DNA of 64,000 nucleotides from Nitrosomonadales bacterium (GTDB lineage Bacteria; Pseudomonadota; Gammaproteobacteria; Burkholderiales; Gallionellaceae): NCBI GenBank assembly GCA_016218415.1, contig JACRED010000008.1, positions 1 to 64,000 of the forward strand, read 5' to 3'. Shown piece by piece: positions 1 to 9,242 of this stretch (position 1 is its first letter; each line of letters starts with the position of its first letter). The notes under the pieces were generated by a model. It saw only the letters and a program-made list of their open reading frames with translations, ran no database searches and was not told where the DNA came from. The position numbers and the translations under genes were made by a program.

Positions 1-1
1 C

Positions 2-127
2 GATGCCTGGATTGCCGCTTGCGCCCGCGTGCAGGGTGCAGCGTTGATGCACAAAGACCCTGAATTTGATGCGCTGCCGATAGAACAGGAAGCCCTTCCG
101 CTAAAGGCAAAAAGAGGGAAGGTTTGA
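2..127 (+). CDS. PIN-domain toxin (VapC-like), C-terminal fragment cut by window edge
   Basis: Reading from base 2 gives 41 codons to a TGA at 125-127. The peptide contains DAWIAACARVQGAALMHKDP followed by EFDAL, which matches the end of PIN-domain ribonucleases: the last acidic metal-binding residues and the HKDPEF turn. VapC-type toxins are Mg-dependent endoribonucleases paired with an upstream antitoxin; that antitoxin would lie outside the window. The ORF track misses it because its start is off the edge. The family call is fairly safe. Whether the complete gene is intact cannot be seen. Confidence 0.7.
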   Translation, partial: DAWIAACARVQGAALMHKDPEFDALPIEQEALPLKAKRGKV

Positions 128-187
128 AACCTTTGGCCTATCCCAATTTAACTCGACCCTGGCCCCTTTTCCCTTTTCGCATGTATG

Positions 188-216
188 TTGACGCTGGCCA
201 CACCAGGTATTACTAT
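188..216 (+). promoter_or_regulatory. Promoter of the parD/parE-type operon
   Basis: TTGACG at 188-193, a 17-base spacer and TACTAT at 211-216 form a near-consensus sigma70 promoter. It lies 28 bases before the antitoxin ATG. An AAGGAG ribosome binding site at 231-236 follows. No other gene could be served by it. Confidence 0.7.
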
Positions 217-225
217 CGTAACACC
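206..225 (+). promoter_or_regulatory. Inverted-repeat operator over the -10 box
   Basis: GGTATTAC / GTAACACC (206-213 and 218-225) are inverted copies with one mismatch, separated by four bases, and they cover the -10 box. Ribbon-helix-helix antitoxins repress their own operon by binding such short palindromes. Autoregulation by the antitoxin encoded at 244 is therefore likely (inference from the family and the position). Confidence 0.55.
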
Positions 226-243
226 TCATGAAGGAGCAATGCC

Positions 244-525
244 ATGGCGACTGCAACCACCCTGAAATTACCCGATCCTCTCAAGGCCCGCATTAGCGCG
301 GCGGCGGAAGCAGCGGGCCAGACCCCGCATGCCTTCATGATTGAAGCTCTGGCTGAACAGACTGAGCGCGATGAACGCAGGCGTGATTTTCTCAATGCCG
401 CTATCGCGGCTGAAAAAGAGACCGCCGAAACCGGCATAACTTACGACGCAAACGAGGTACATGCCTATTTGCAGGCCAGGATTTCCGGCAAGTCCCGGCG
501 GCGCCCCAAGCAGACCAAACGATAG
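244..525 (+). CDS. Ribbon-helix-helix antitoxin, ParD/CopG-like
   Basis: This 93-residue protein opens with TTLKLPDPLKARISAAAEAA, a beta strand followed by an amphipathic helix. The next helix contains TPHAFMIEALAEQ. This is the usual N-terminal ribbon-helix-helix DNA-binding fold of ParD/CopG antitoxins. The basic C-terminal tail would wrap the toxin. It is followed after 3 bases by a ParE-type toxin gene and preceded by its own promoter and operator. The ATG at 244 is supported by AAGGAG seven bases upstream. In the cell it should neutralise the toxin and repress the operon. Confidence 0.8.
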   Translation: MATATTLKLPDPLKARISAAAEAAGQTPHAFMIEALAEQTERDERRRDFLNAAIAAEKETAETGITYDANEVHAYLQARISGKSRRRPKQTKR

Positions 526-528
526 CCC

Positions 529-816
529 ATGGCGAAAATTGAATACGCCGAACATGCGTTGGCGGATGTTGAACGCCTGGTGGATTTTCTGATGGAACAA
601 GGCCCAAGCGCTGCTGAACAGACATTGGAACTGATTGAAAGTGCGCTTGCACCCCTGAAACATCACCCGCTCATCGGTCGCCCCAAAAATCACGGCTTGC
701 ACGAACTCGTCATTTCGCGCGGTAGTACGGGGTACCTCGCCCTCTACCGATACGATGAAGCGTTGGATAGGATATTAATCCTCGCAGTTCGCCACCAGCG
801 CGAGGCTGGCTATTAG
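529..816 (+). CDS. ParE/RelE-superfamily toxin
   Basis: The protein has 95 residues and the ParE-like pattern: an N-terminal EYAEHALADVERLVDFL helix, a central HHPLIGRPKNHGLHELVIS, and a C-terminal strand ILAVRHQREAGY. The R-x-L/I-V-I-S and final H-x-x-x-x-GY features are typical of the RelE/ParE fold. ParE members poison DNA gyrase and RelE members cut mRNA; the sequence alone does not decide which this is. The gene is cotranscribed with the antitoxin upstream (3-base gap). Length and frame look intact, so the module is probably functional. Confidence 0.8.
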   Translation: MAKIEYAEHALADVERLVDFLMEQGPSAAEQTLELIESALAPLKHHPLIGRPKNHGLHELVISRGSTGYLALYRYDEALDRILILAVRHQREAGY

Positions 817-821
817 CAATA

Positions 822-925
822 AAGAGAGATGATGCCGAACGTGCGGCGGTGCGCCACTTCGCGCGCAATCAGCTCGCGCGGCACGGCAGCGGGTTCGGCC
901 AGTGCGATGGGTGGCTTGGTGCTGC
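822..925 (-). pseudogene. prfC: 5' remnant of prfC (peptide chain release factor 3)
   Basis: The minus strand encodes EPAAVPRELIAREVAHRRTF followed by GIIS and then unrelated LYC-stop. This matches the RF3 N-terminus (LAREVxRRRTFAIIS, then HPDAGKTT in intact genes) up to the residue just before the P-loop. Only about 30 codons remain and the GTPase domain is absent, so it cannot work. A full prfC copy elsewhere in the genome is likely. The boundaries are approximate because similarity fades upstream. Confidence 0.55.
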
Positions 926-975
926 GAAGTGGCGTATGCTTCAAACATCCATATGAATTGAAGGAGGAGCAAAAA

Positions 976-1596
976 ATGATTCGGCCTCTGCAAAATCCAT
1001 TCGGCTTTCTGGCACTCATTGCCATGCTTGTTACTGCATGCGCTACGAAGCAGCTTAACACGCTTTGGAAAGATCAATCTTATCAAGCGCGCCCTTCCAG
1101 AATCATGGTCATCGGGGTAGCCAAGAATCCGGTAAACAGGAGAATCTTCGAAGATGAGTTTGTCCAGCAGCTTAATGCCCATGGGACGGAAGCCATCGCG
1201 AGCTATACCGTTCTTCCTGACAGGCAGAAGGATGACCATGCGGTCATCGCGGCAAAGGTTACGGAGCTTGGAGCGGATACAGTGCTCATTACGAGGGTGG
1301 TGAGCAAAAAAACCGTGCAATTCTATGTGCCCGGGACTGCCTATTATCCCCCGCCCTATTACGGCACATGGCCAGACTATTACGGCCATGGCTATCAGGC
1401 CATATACACGCCGGGCTATATGGCCGAAGAAGAATTCGCAGTCATTGAAACCAACCTGTATGAAGCCAGTAACGACAAGCTGGTCTGGTCTGCCTCGTCC
1501 GAAACCGGAATGAACGGCCCGGACCAGAAACGCATCAAATCCTACATCGGTATCATGGTGAAGACTATGGCCGGACAGGGGTTGCTGGGCAGATAA
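976..1596 (+). CDS. Putative outer-membrane lipoprotein of unknown function
   Basis: The ORF track starts at 829, but the ATG at 976 has AAGGAGGAG six bases upstream and gives a clean lipoprotein signal: a hydrophobic stretch FGFLALIAMLVTAC with Cys22 in the lipobox. The mature part (about 185 residues) begins ATKQLNTLWKD. It has an alternating alpha/beta stretch SRIMVIGVAKNPVNRRIFED, then a Tyr/Pro/Gly-rich segment around residues 120-145, then EFAVIETNLYEASNDKLVWS. The layout resembles small lipoproteins of the DUF4136/CsgG-like periplasmic class, but no family is certain. It stands alone, flanked by gene debris, and has no operon partner. Confidence 0.65.
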   Translation: MIRPLQNPFGFLALIAMLVTACATKQLNTLWKDQSYQARPSRIMVIGVAKNPVNRRIFEDEFVQQLNAHGTEAIASYTVLPDRQKDDHAVIAAKVTELGADTVLITRVVSKKTVQFYVPGTAYYPPPYYGTWPDYYGHGYQAIYTPGYMAEEEFAVIETNLYEASNDKLVWSASSETGMNGPDQKRIKSYIGIMVKTMAGQGLLGR

Positions 1597-1623
1597 ATTA
1601 CCGTTCGCCTTTATAACCAGCGG

Positions 1624-1755
1624 CTAGGCGGTGTAGCGTGAGCGCATCAGCGCTTCGGCAGTGGGAGCAGCTTCGCCGCCACCCAGATAGCAACCGCAAC
1701 AGTCGGCGTATTTTTTGTTGCTGCCGCAATGGCAAAAGCCTTTTTCATATTGATC
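1624..1755 (-). pseudogene. ychJ: ychJ-family (UPF0225, SEC-C motif) N-terminal fragment
   Basis: Read on the minus strand this gives FCHCGSNKKYADCCGCYLGG, then EAAPTAEALMRSRYTA and a TAG stop at 1624-1626. The cysteine pattern CxCGSxxxYxxCCG is the SEC-C zinc motif. Its continuation TAEALMRSRYTA is the hallmark of the YchJ/UPF0225 N-terminus, where intact proteins continue for about 100 more residues. Here it stops at once and no start codon with a ribosome binding site is visible, so this is a truncated remnant. Confidence 0.65.
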
Positions 1756-1776
1756 TGCCGGAATGAAAGCAAATTT

Positions 1777-1921
1777 TCGTTGGGTTCAACAAAGTTACGC
1801 GATTCTCTGCGCGGTTCCCGCGTGAGAAATCGTCAGAGCGGCCTCATCGCGGAGCGTGTGTTGTTGGGCTTTGGCCCGCAACCACGGCCTACTCCTTGCG
1901 GGCGCAACCCAACCTACAAAA
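1777..1921. repeat. Dispersed-repeat-like sequence with inverted GTTGGGTT arms
   Basis: CGTTGGGTTC near 1778 and GCAACCCAACCTACAAAA near 1907 form inverted arms around a GC-rich centre. The motif AACCCAACCTAC is widely seen in non-coding repeats of Proteobacteria. It sits exactly where the VapB-like frame loses similarity. It could be a small mobile repeat or a remnant; copy number cannot be tested here. Confidence 0.35.
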
Positions 1922-1925
1922 CCGG

Positions 1926-2039
1926 CTACCGCACAGGTAGGATACGCGCGGCTTCGACGGTCTCTTTCTTGGTTTTGAAGCTGCCAGAAGCCATGGCTTC
2001 CTGCATAAATTTGTCATCAATTTCAATGTTGATACGCAT
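1926..2039 (-). pseudogene. Truncated VapB-type antitoxin ORF (37 aa)
   Basis: The minus-strand ATG at 2037-2039 opens MRINIEIDDKFMQEAMASGS, then FKTKKETVEAA, the N-terminal motif of type II VapB antitoxins (MRTNIxIDDxLMxEA...TKKExVExA). After VEAA the frame leaves the family and ends at a TAG (1926-1928) beside the repeat-like sequence. Intact family members run about 60-75 residues and are followed by vapC; neither the remaining antitoxin sequence nor a toxin gene is present here. It is probably an inactivated relic. Confidence 0.65.
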
Positions 2040-2106
2040 GGCAAATTCCGTGCGTAAAGGATTGGGCTATTCTACACATCGCTGTACAAAAGAAACAAGA
2101 CGCGAA

Positions 2107-4092
<1,986 letters not shown>

Positions 4093-4144
4093 GCAAGGTA
4101 CTGGAAAGTCACGGCAAAGGCAAGCCGCATAAGGCACATAGTCG

Positions 4145-4173
4145 TTGAGGGTACTGGATGTGCTTGATATACT
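4145..4173 (+). promoter_or_regulatory. Promoter of the capsule locus
   Basis: TTGAGG (4145-4150), 17 bases, TATACT (4168-4173) form a good sigma70 promoter about 107 bases before the kpsM-like ATG. An inverted pair ATACTGCG / CGCAGTAT (about 4170-4177 and 4237-4244) lies in the leader. It could form a hairpin with a 59-base loop; a role is not established. Confidence 0.6.
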
Positions 4174-4280
4174 GCGCCCCGACTAGATAACAGCGCAGCA
4201 ACGAAACATGGGGCACCGCGAATGAACACCAAGGCAATACGCAGTATCGGGACGTTGCTGACGTGTGAGCAAGCTTGTTG

Positions 4281-5066
4281 ATGACTAACGCACGTACATC
4301 CATCAGCATCACCTTTTCCGTGTGGAAGGCGCTATTCCTGCGTGAGGCGGTCAGCCGCCTGTCGGCGGGGCGCGCTGCATGGCTGTGGCTGTTACTGGAG
4401 CCGATGGCTCACGTCGTGTTTCTGCTGTTCATTTTCACCGTCATCCGCATGCGCTCAGTGGGCGGGATCGACACTACCGTCTGGCTGATGGTTGGTTTGC
4501 TCGCCTTCAAAATGTTCACGCGTACTGCCACGCAAACCCAGAATGCAGTGGGGTCCAATCAAGGGCTTTTTACCTACCGGCAGGTCAAGCCAGTAGATAC
4601 CGTTCTGGTGCGTGCCGCCCTGGAAGGCTTTCTCACTATGCTGGTTGCCGTTATCCTGTTCGGTGCCGCCGCTCTGTTTGGTTTCAATACCATCCCGGAA
4701 GACCCCTTGTCAGCGCTGGTGGCATTTTTCGGCCTGTGGCTGCTGGGTATGGGATGGGGGCTGATGGCTTCGGTGGCCGGTGAACTGATACCTGAACTGG
4801 GGAAGGTCATCGGACTGGTGATGACGCCCCTGTATTTTGCTTCCGGCGTGATGTTCCCCGTCACTGTCGTGCCCCAACCCTATCGCGACTGGCTATTGAT
4901 GAACCCGGTGGTACATGGACTGGAAGCTGCGCGACTGGGTTTCGCCCCCTATTACCATTCCGTACCCGAACTGAACGTTGGTTATCTTTATGGTTTTGCT
5001 CTGGTCACGATATTTCTCGGGCTGGCGCTTCACGTCCGTTTTGCAACGAGGCTGGTGGCGCAATGA
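4281..5066 (+). CDS. kpsM: Capsular polysaccharide ABC transporter permease, KpsM-like
   Basis: This 261-residue ABC-2 type permease has about six membrane segments, for example WLWLLLEPMAHVVFLLFIFT and LVAFFGLWLLGMGWGL, and the typical FASGVMFPVTVVPQPYRDWL region before the last segments. It matches KpsM/BexB/CtrC, the channel half of group 2 capsule exporters in the inner membrane. The track begins with TTG codons at 4275, but the ATG at 4281 is the natural start. Its stop overlaps the next start by four bases (ATGA), so the permease and ATPase are translationally coupled. Confidence 0.93.
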   Translation: MTNARTSISITFSVWKALFLREAVSRLSAGRAAWLWLLLEPMAHVVFLLFIFTVIRMRSVGGIDTTVWLMVGLLAFKMFTRTATQTQNAVGSNQGLFTYRQVKPVDTVLVRAALEGFLTMLVAVILFGAAALFGFNTIPEDPLSALVAFFGLWLLGMGWGLMASVAGELIPELGKVIGLVMTPLYFASGVMFPVTVVPQPYRDWLLMNPVVHGLEAARLGFAPYYHSVPELNVGYLYGFALVTIFLGLALHVRFATRLVAQ

Positions 5067-6091
5067 TCCTTGTCGAAGACATTTACAAGCGCTATCAAAC
5101 CGACAGCGGCCCGGGCAAGTGGGTTTTGCAAGGCATCTCCTTCACTATCCCGCCCAAGCTCAACGTGGGGCTGGTCGGCTGCAACGGCGCGGGCAAATCC
5201 ACCCTGCTGCGACTGATAGGCGGGATTGATGTCCCCAATCGGGGCCGCATCGAACGCAACTGCCGGGTTTCATGGCCCATGGGTTTCGGGGGCGGACTCC
5301 AGGGTTCACTGACGGGCCGGCAGAACGCCAAATTCGTATGCCGTATCCACGGACATGTGGATGATATCCCCGATCGTATCGCCTACATCCAGGAATTCGC
5401 CGAACTCGGCGACGCATTTGACCAACCGGTTAAAACCTACTCTTCAGGAATGAGATCGCGATTGCAGTTCGGGCTTTCGCTGGCCTTCGATTTTGATGTT
5501 TACATCTCGGACGAGGTGACGGCTGCCGGCGATGCCGCGTTCCGGAGCAAAGCGGTGACCGCCTTCAAAAACTTGGCTAATCATGCCAGCCTGATCATGG
5601 TTTCTCATGACGAAGGCACATTAAAACAATTTTGTACTGCGGGTATCTGGCTGAATACTGGGCAAGCACATTGGTTCGATGACATTGGCGAAGCGCTTAA
5701 AGCCTATAAGGATAGCCAGCCAAGCAGTCAAACAGTTAGTCCAGCGCCGCAACAGAAGCAAGATATTGAAGTCCCGCCGCCGCAAGATTCCCGGCAGCTG
5801 CTCCATTCGGTTATTGCTGAAATGAGGCAACGCCAGGAGGCGCTTGATAAGTTGGAGAAGGGGTTGAATGGTTTTACCGTAACAGCTGATGACGAAGAAG
5901 GTAAGCGCATACTCAGAGAAGCCGGTCTGGCAAAAATTGCTTTGATAGGGTCAGGGCAGATCGCCACAAAAGGCTATCGACTTAAACCGAATGAGCAACC
6001 GGTACTAAGAAAATATTATCCTGCATATGAAAGATACATAGACATTTATGATTTATATGGTCAATGCGTGAAAGTAGAGAACGCACAATGA
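5063..6091 (+). CDS. kpsT: Capsule export ABC ATPase, KpsT-like, with C-terminal extension
   Basis: Residues 1-215 are a standard KpsT/BexA/CtrD ATPase: Walker A GCNGAGKST (39-47), signature SSGMR (127-131), Walker B YISDE (147-151) and the His switch SH (181-182). It drives polysaccharide export with the KpsM-like permease upstream. Family members usually end near residue 220. This one has about 120 more residues: a Gln/Pro-rich linker, a likely helix EMRQRQEALDKLEKGLNG, and a terminal domain ending YIDIYDLYGQCVKVENAQ. The extension is not the known Wzt carbohydrate-binding domain as far as can be seen. Its stop overlaps the next ATG (ATGA). Confidence 0.92.
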   Translation: MILVEDIYKRYQTDSGPGKWVLQGISFTIPPKLNVGLVGCNGAGKSTLLRLIGGIDVPNRGRIERNCRVSWPMGFGGGLQGSLTGRQNAKFVCRIHGHVDDIPDRIAYIQEFAELGDAFDQPVKTYSSGMRSRLQFGLSLAFDFDVYISDEVTAAGDAAFRSKAVTAFKNLANHASLIMVSHDEGTLKQFCTAGIWLNTGQAHWFDDIGEALKAYKDSQPSSQTVSPAPQQKQDIEVPPPQDSRQLLHSVIAEMRQRQEALDKLEKGLNGFTVTADDEEGKRILREAGLAKIALIGSGQIATKGYRLKPNEQPVLRKYYPAYERYIDIYDLYGQCVKVENAQ

Positions 6092-7251
6092 TGAAGCGCT
6101 TAACCCATAGCAGATATGCCCTATCGGTTTCAAGAATAACTGGCTGGGTACAAGGATGGCTGATCCCCGCGCTATTACGGCGACGCATTTTCGGGGGTGC
6201 TCTCGTTGCTTCGTTGCTGGCGGTTTGTTACTGGGGGGTCATCGCATCGGACCGTTACGTCTCGGAAGCGCGCGTCATCATTCAAAGAACCGACTTTGCC
6301 GGTGGTCAGGGCGTGGATTTCGGCGGCTTGCTTGGAGGCATGGGCGGCAATCACGCCGATCAACTACTGTTGCGCGATCATCTGCTCTCCGTCGACATGT
6401 TCGAAAAACTCGATGCCAAGCTCAATCTGCGGGCCCATTACAGTGATTGGCATCGTGATCCTCTGTCGCGCATGTGGTTCAAGGATGCGCCTCTGGAGGA
6501 ATTTCATCGCCACTATCTTTCGCGGGTCAGCGTGGAGTATGACGATTACGCTGGTGTCCTGATCGTCAAGGCGCAAGCCTACGACCCGCAAACAGCCAAA
6601 GACATTGCCACCACCATGGTGGAAGAGGGCGAGCGCCACATGAACGCGATGGTTCATGAACTTGCGCAGGATCAGGTTGCCTTCCTGGAAAAACAGGTCG
6701 GCGACATGGGAGCACGTACCATACAGGCCCGCCAGGCAGTGTTGAATTTCCAGAACAAGAAGGGCATGGTCTCGCCGCAAGGCACTGCTGAGAATATCGT
6801 ATCCATCATCAATCGGCTGGAGGCGCAATTGACTGATTTGCAGACTCGCCGAGCCGTGTTGTTGGGTTATTTGATGCCCGGCAGCCCCAATGTCGTCGAA
6901 CTCAACCAGCAGATCGCCGCCGTGGAAAAGCAGATCGCCCAGGAACAGGGACGACTGGTTTCCCCCGCAGGCTCGATGCTGAACAGTACCGTGGAAGAAT
7001 TCCAGCGCCTGCAAATGAATGCCGAGTTCGCCCAGGATATTTACAGAACCGCGCTGGTCGCGCTGGAAAAGGGGCGCATCGAGGCTTCGCGCACGCTGAA
7101 AAAAGTGACCATGCTGCAGGCGCCCACCCTGCCGCAATATCCGCTGGAACCGCGCCGGATATATAACGCCATTGTGTTTATTTTAGTCACGCTGCTGCTG
7201 GCTGGTATCATGCACCTGCTCGCCGCCATCATCCGCGATCACAAGGACTGA
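6088..7251 (+). CDS. kpsE: Capsule export inner-membrane co-polymerase, KpsE/BexC/CtrB-like
   Basis: This 387-residue protein has a membrane segment near residues 36-54 (GGALVASLLAVCYWGVIA), a long periplasmic part with coiled-coil helices (residues about 170-320, for example ENIVSIINRLEAQLTDLQTR) and a second membrane segment near the C-terminus (IVFILVTLLLAGIMHLLAAI). This is the PCP-3 architecture that links the ABC transporter to the outer-membrane channel. I chose the ATG at 6088 because it overlaps the kpsT stop by four bases; the track's 6064 start lies deep inside kpsT. A glycine-rich GGLLGGMGG loop follows the first helix. Confidence 0.92.
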   Translation: MMKRLTHSRYALSVSRITGWVQGWLIPALLRRRIFGGALVASLLAVCYWGVIASDRYVSEARVIIQRTDFAGGQGVDFGGLLGGMGGNHADQLLLRDHLLSVDMFEKLDAKLNLRAHYSDWHRDPLSRMWFKDAPLEEFHRHYLSRVSVEYDDYAGVLIVKAQAYDPQTAKDIATTMVEEGERHMNAMVHELAQDQVAFLEKQVGDMGARTIQARQAVLNFQNKKGMVSPQGTAENIVSIINRLEAQLTDLQTRRAVLLGYLMPGSPNVVELNQQIAAVEKQIAQEQGRLVSPAGSMLNSTVEEFQRLQMNAEFAQDIYRTALVALEKGRIEASRTLKKVTMLQAPTLPQYPLEPRRIYNAIVFILVTLLLAGIMHLLAAIIRDHKD

Positions 7252-7255
7252 CCCC

Positions 7256-9022
7256 ATGATACGACTGCCATCTGCCACATTCCTGCGCCTTATCGGTCCG
7301 CAGCAAAAGCGCTACTCTCTTGCCCTGGAATTGATCGGCTTCGCCCTGTTTGCCGCAATTCTCTCTTGCACGCCCGCGCTTGCCGCCAGCGTCTCGCCAT
7401 TCAGCCTGGACCAGACGCTGAATTTGCAGATGGATCAAACGCGGCCCGTCGTGCCCGCGACAGCCGCTCCTGTTGCGCCGGCAGCCCCCGCTGCGGTAAC
7501 GCAGCCATACCCCCCGCAATACGTCGATTACTCGGCCAACCAGAACAGCGATGTCTTCGGCGCCAACCTTTTCACGGGTGCATTCGCGCACCAGGGTACC
7601 GCCCAGTTCAATCCGGATTATGCGATCGCGGTGGGCGATAACATCCAGGTGCGCTTCTGGGGGGCTTATGAATTCGATGCCGCGCTGACCGTCGATCCGC
7701 AGGGCAACATCTTCCTGCCGCATGTCGGACCGGTGCCCGTGCTGGGTGTGCGCAACCAGGATATGCAGCGCGTGGTGGCCTCCGCCGTGGGCAAAGTCTT
7801 CCGCGCCAACGTCAACAGTTACGCCAGTCTCGCGGCTGCGCAGCCTGTGCGGGTATACGTCAGCGGATCCGTCAATCGCCCCGGACTCTATGAAGGCACC
7901 AGCATGGACAGCCTGCTGCATTACCTCGATCAGGCGGGCGGCATCGATCCGGAGCGGGGCTCGTTCCTCAACGTGCAGGTCAAGCGCGGCGAACTGACCC
8001 GCGCCTCCGTCAGTCTGTATGACTTCCTGCTGGAAGGCCGCATGCCGCTCATCCAGCTGGCCGATGGCGATGTGATTTTTGTTTCACAGAGGCAGAACAC
8101 GGTCAAGGTGAGCGGTCTGGCCGAGAACACCAAACGCTTCGAATTCAACGATACCGCGCGTACCGTGGCCGACCTGATCAAAATGGCCAAGCCGCGCGCG
8201 CAGGCCACCCATGTGCGCGTCGTGCGCAACACCGGTGCGGTCAGGAACACCGAATATTACCCGCTGGCCGATGCCCGCCAAGTCGCGCTGCAAAACGGCG
8301 ATGAACTGGAATTCACTGCCGACAAAAAACCCGGCACCATCACCGTGCGCATAGAGGGCGAACACCAAAGCGCCCAGGAATATGTCCTGCCCTACGGGGC
8401 GAGGCTGGGCGACCTCATCAAGCAGATCCAGTTTTCGGACAGGTCGGACACGGCCAGTCTCCAGCTCTACCGCCTGAGCGTGAAAGAACGCCAAAAACAG
8501 CTGTTGCAAACCTCGCTCAGAAGCCTGGAGTCGGCGGCGCTGACCGCCCGCTCCGGAACCGGTGAAGAAGCCCGCCTGCGCAGCGACGAGGCCGCGCTGA
8601 TCCTGCAATGGGTAGAGCGCGCCAGGAAAATAGAACCCTCCGGCCAGGTGCTCATCGCCCAGGCTGCCGCGCGCAACGATCTGCTGCTGGAAAACGGCGA
8701 CATCCTGCGCATTCCGGTGAAGGACGGGCTGGTGCTGGTCAGCGGCGAAGTGCTGTTCCCCAATGCCATCGCCTTTGATACCGGCCTGGATATGGATGAT
8801 TACCTGAACCGTGCCGGTGGTTACACCCAGAATGCCGATGCCTCGCGCATCGTGATCGCCCACCGCGACGGCAGTTTTGCCGATGGCAATGGAGCAATAC
8901 GCGCCGGCGATGAAATCATGGTACTGCCCAAGATAGACGTGAAATCGCGGCAGATATGGAAAGAAATGACGCAGATTATTTACCAGATTGCCGTAAGCGC
9001 AAAGATCGTGTTCGGGCTATGA
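7256..9022 (+). CDS. kpsD: Capsule polysaccharide outer-membrane export protein, KpsD/BexD/CtrA-like
   Basis: This 588-residue OPX protein starts 4 bases after kpsE. A hydrophobic segment FALFAAILSCTPALAASVS near residues 25-44 is an N-terminal export signal, though preceded by a rather long N-region. The polysaccharide export (Poly_export) domain follows: YAIAVGDNIQVRFWG, then TVDPQGNIFLPHVGPVPVLG. Then come SLBB-type segments such as VRVYVSGSVNRPGLYEG and LVLVSGEVLFPNAIAFD. It should form the outer-membrane exit channel of the capsule exporter. No lipobox cysteine is obvious at the cleavage site, as in KpsD itself. Confidence 0.9.
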   Translation: MIRLPSATFLRLIGPQQKRYSLALELIGFALFAAILSCTPALAASVSPFSLDQTLNLQMDQTRPVVPATAAPVAPAAPAAVTQPYPPQYVDYSANQNSDVFGANLFTGAFAHQGTAQFNPDYAIAVGDNIQVRFWGAYEFDAALTVDPQGNIFLPHVGPVPVLGVRNQDMQRVVASAVGKVFRANVNSYASLAAAQPVRVYVSGSVNRPGLYEGTSMDSLLHYLDQAGGIDPERGSFLNVQVKRGELTRASVSLYDFLLEGRMPLIQLADGDVIFVSQRQNTVKVSGLAENTKRFEFNDTARTVADLIKMAKPRAQATHVRVVRNTGAVRNTEYYPLADARQVALQNGDELEFTADKKPGTITVRIEGEHQSAQEYVLPYGARLGDLIKQIQFSDRSDTASLQLYRLSVKERQKQLLQTSLRSLESAALTARSGTGEEARLRSDEAALILQWVERARKIEPSGQVLIAQAAARNDLLLENGDILRIPVKDGLVLVSGEVLFPNAIAFDTGLDMDDYLNRAGGYTQNADASRIVIAHRDGSFADGNGAIRAGDEIMVLPKIDVKSRQIWKEMTQIIYQIAVSAKIVFGL

Positions 9023-9165
9023 AAACCAAAGATAATTTGGTCTATGAAGCAGAGCAAAAATGCTACTTTTTTGTCTGGCAGTACTTTTGCGAGAGCCCAC
9101 TTTCGTATCAGATGAATCTTGGGGCGCGGTGGAGCCACCATAAGGTTTCACTAAAGCCGCTTTAA
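9019..9165 (+). CDS. Possible 48-codon ORF coupled to the kpsD stop (doubtful)
   Basis: An ATG at 9019-9021 overlaps the kpsD TGA by four bases, as at the other junctions of this operon. It opens 48 codons, MKTKDNLVYEAEQKCYFFVW onward, with no recognisable family. The rest of the 220-base gap down to 9243 is AT-rich. It contains a small hairpin ACCAAA-gataa-TTTGGT just after the kpsD stop. The reading frame may be a remnant or chance; it is listed because of the coupling geometry only. Confidence 0.2.
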   Translation: MKTKDNLVYEAEQKCYFFVWQYFCESPLSYQMNLGARWSHHKVSLKPL

Positions 9166-9242
9166 AAATCTCATAAACTAAAGCCTCCGGTTTTTCCGGG
9201 AGCATTCTTGTAAAAAATTTATAAGTAACCGAGTGAAATAAC

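Larger units (their letters stand above)
1597..2106. other. 510-base gap with gene remnants and a repeat-like sequence
   Basis: No intact gene is present. The gap holds a ychJ fragment (minus strand, 1624-1755), a dispersed-repeat-like stretch (about 1777-1921) and a truncated VapB-type antitoxin ORF (minus strand, 1926-2039). The long plus-strand ORF beginning at 1729 in the track runs antisense through thiC and is a shadow. Confidence 0.6.

Noticed and set aside
829-975. Upstream extension of the lipoprotein ORF
   Set aside because: The ATG at 976 has a strong ribosome binding site and starts a lipoprotein signal; the upstream part is opposite the prfC remnant.
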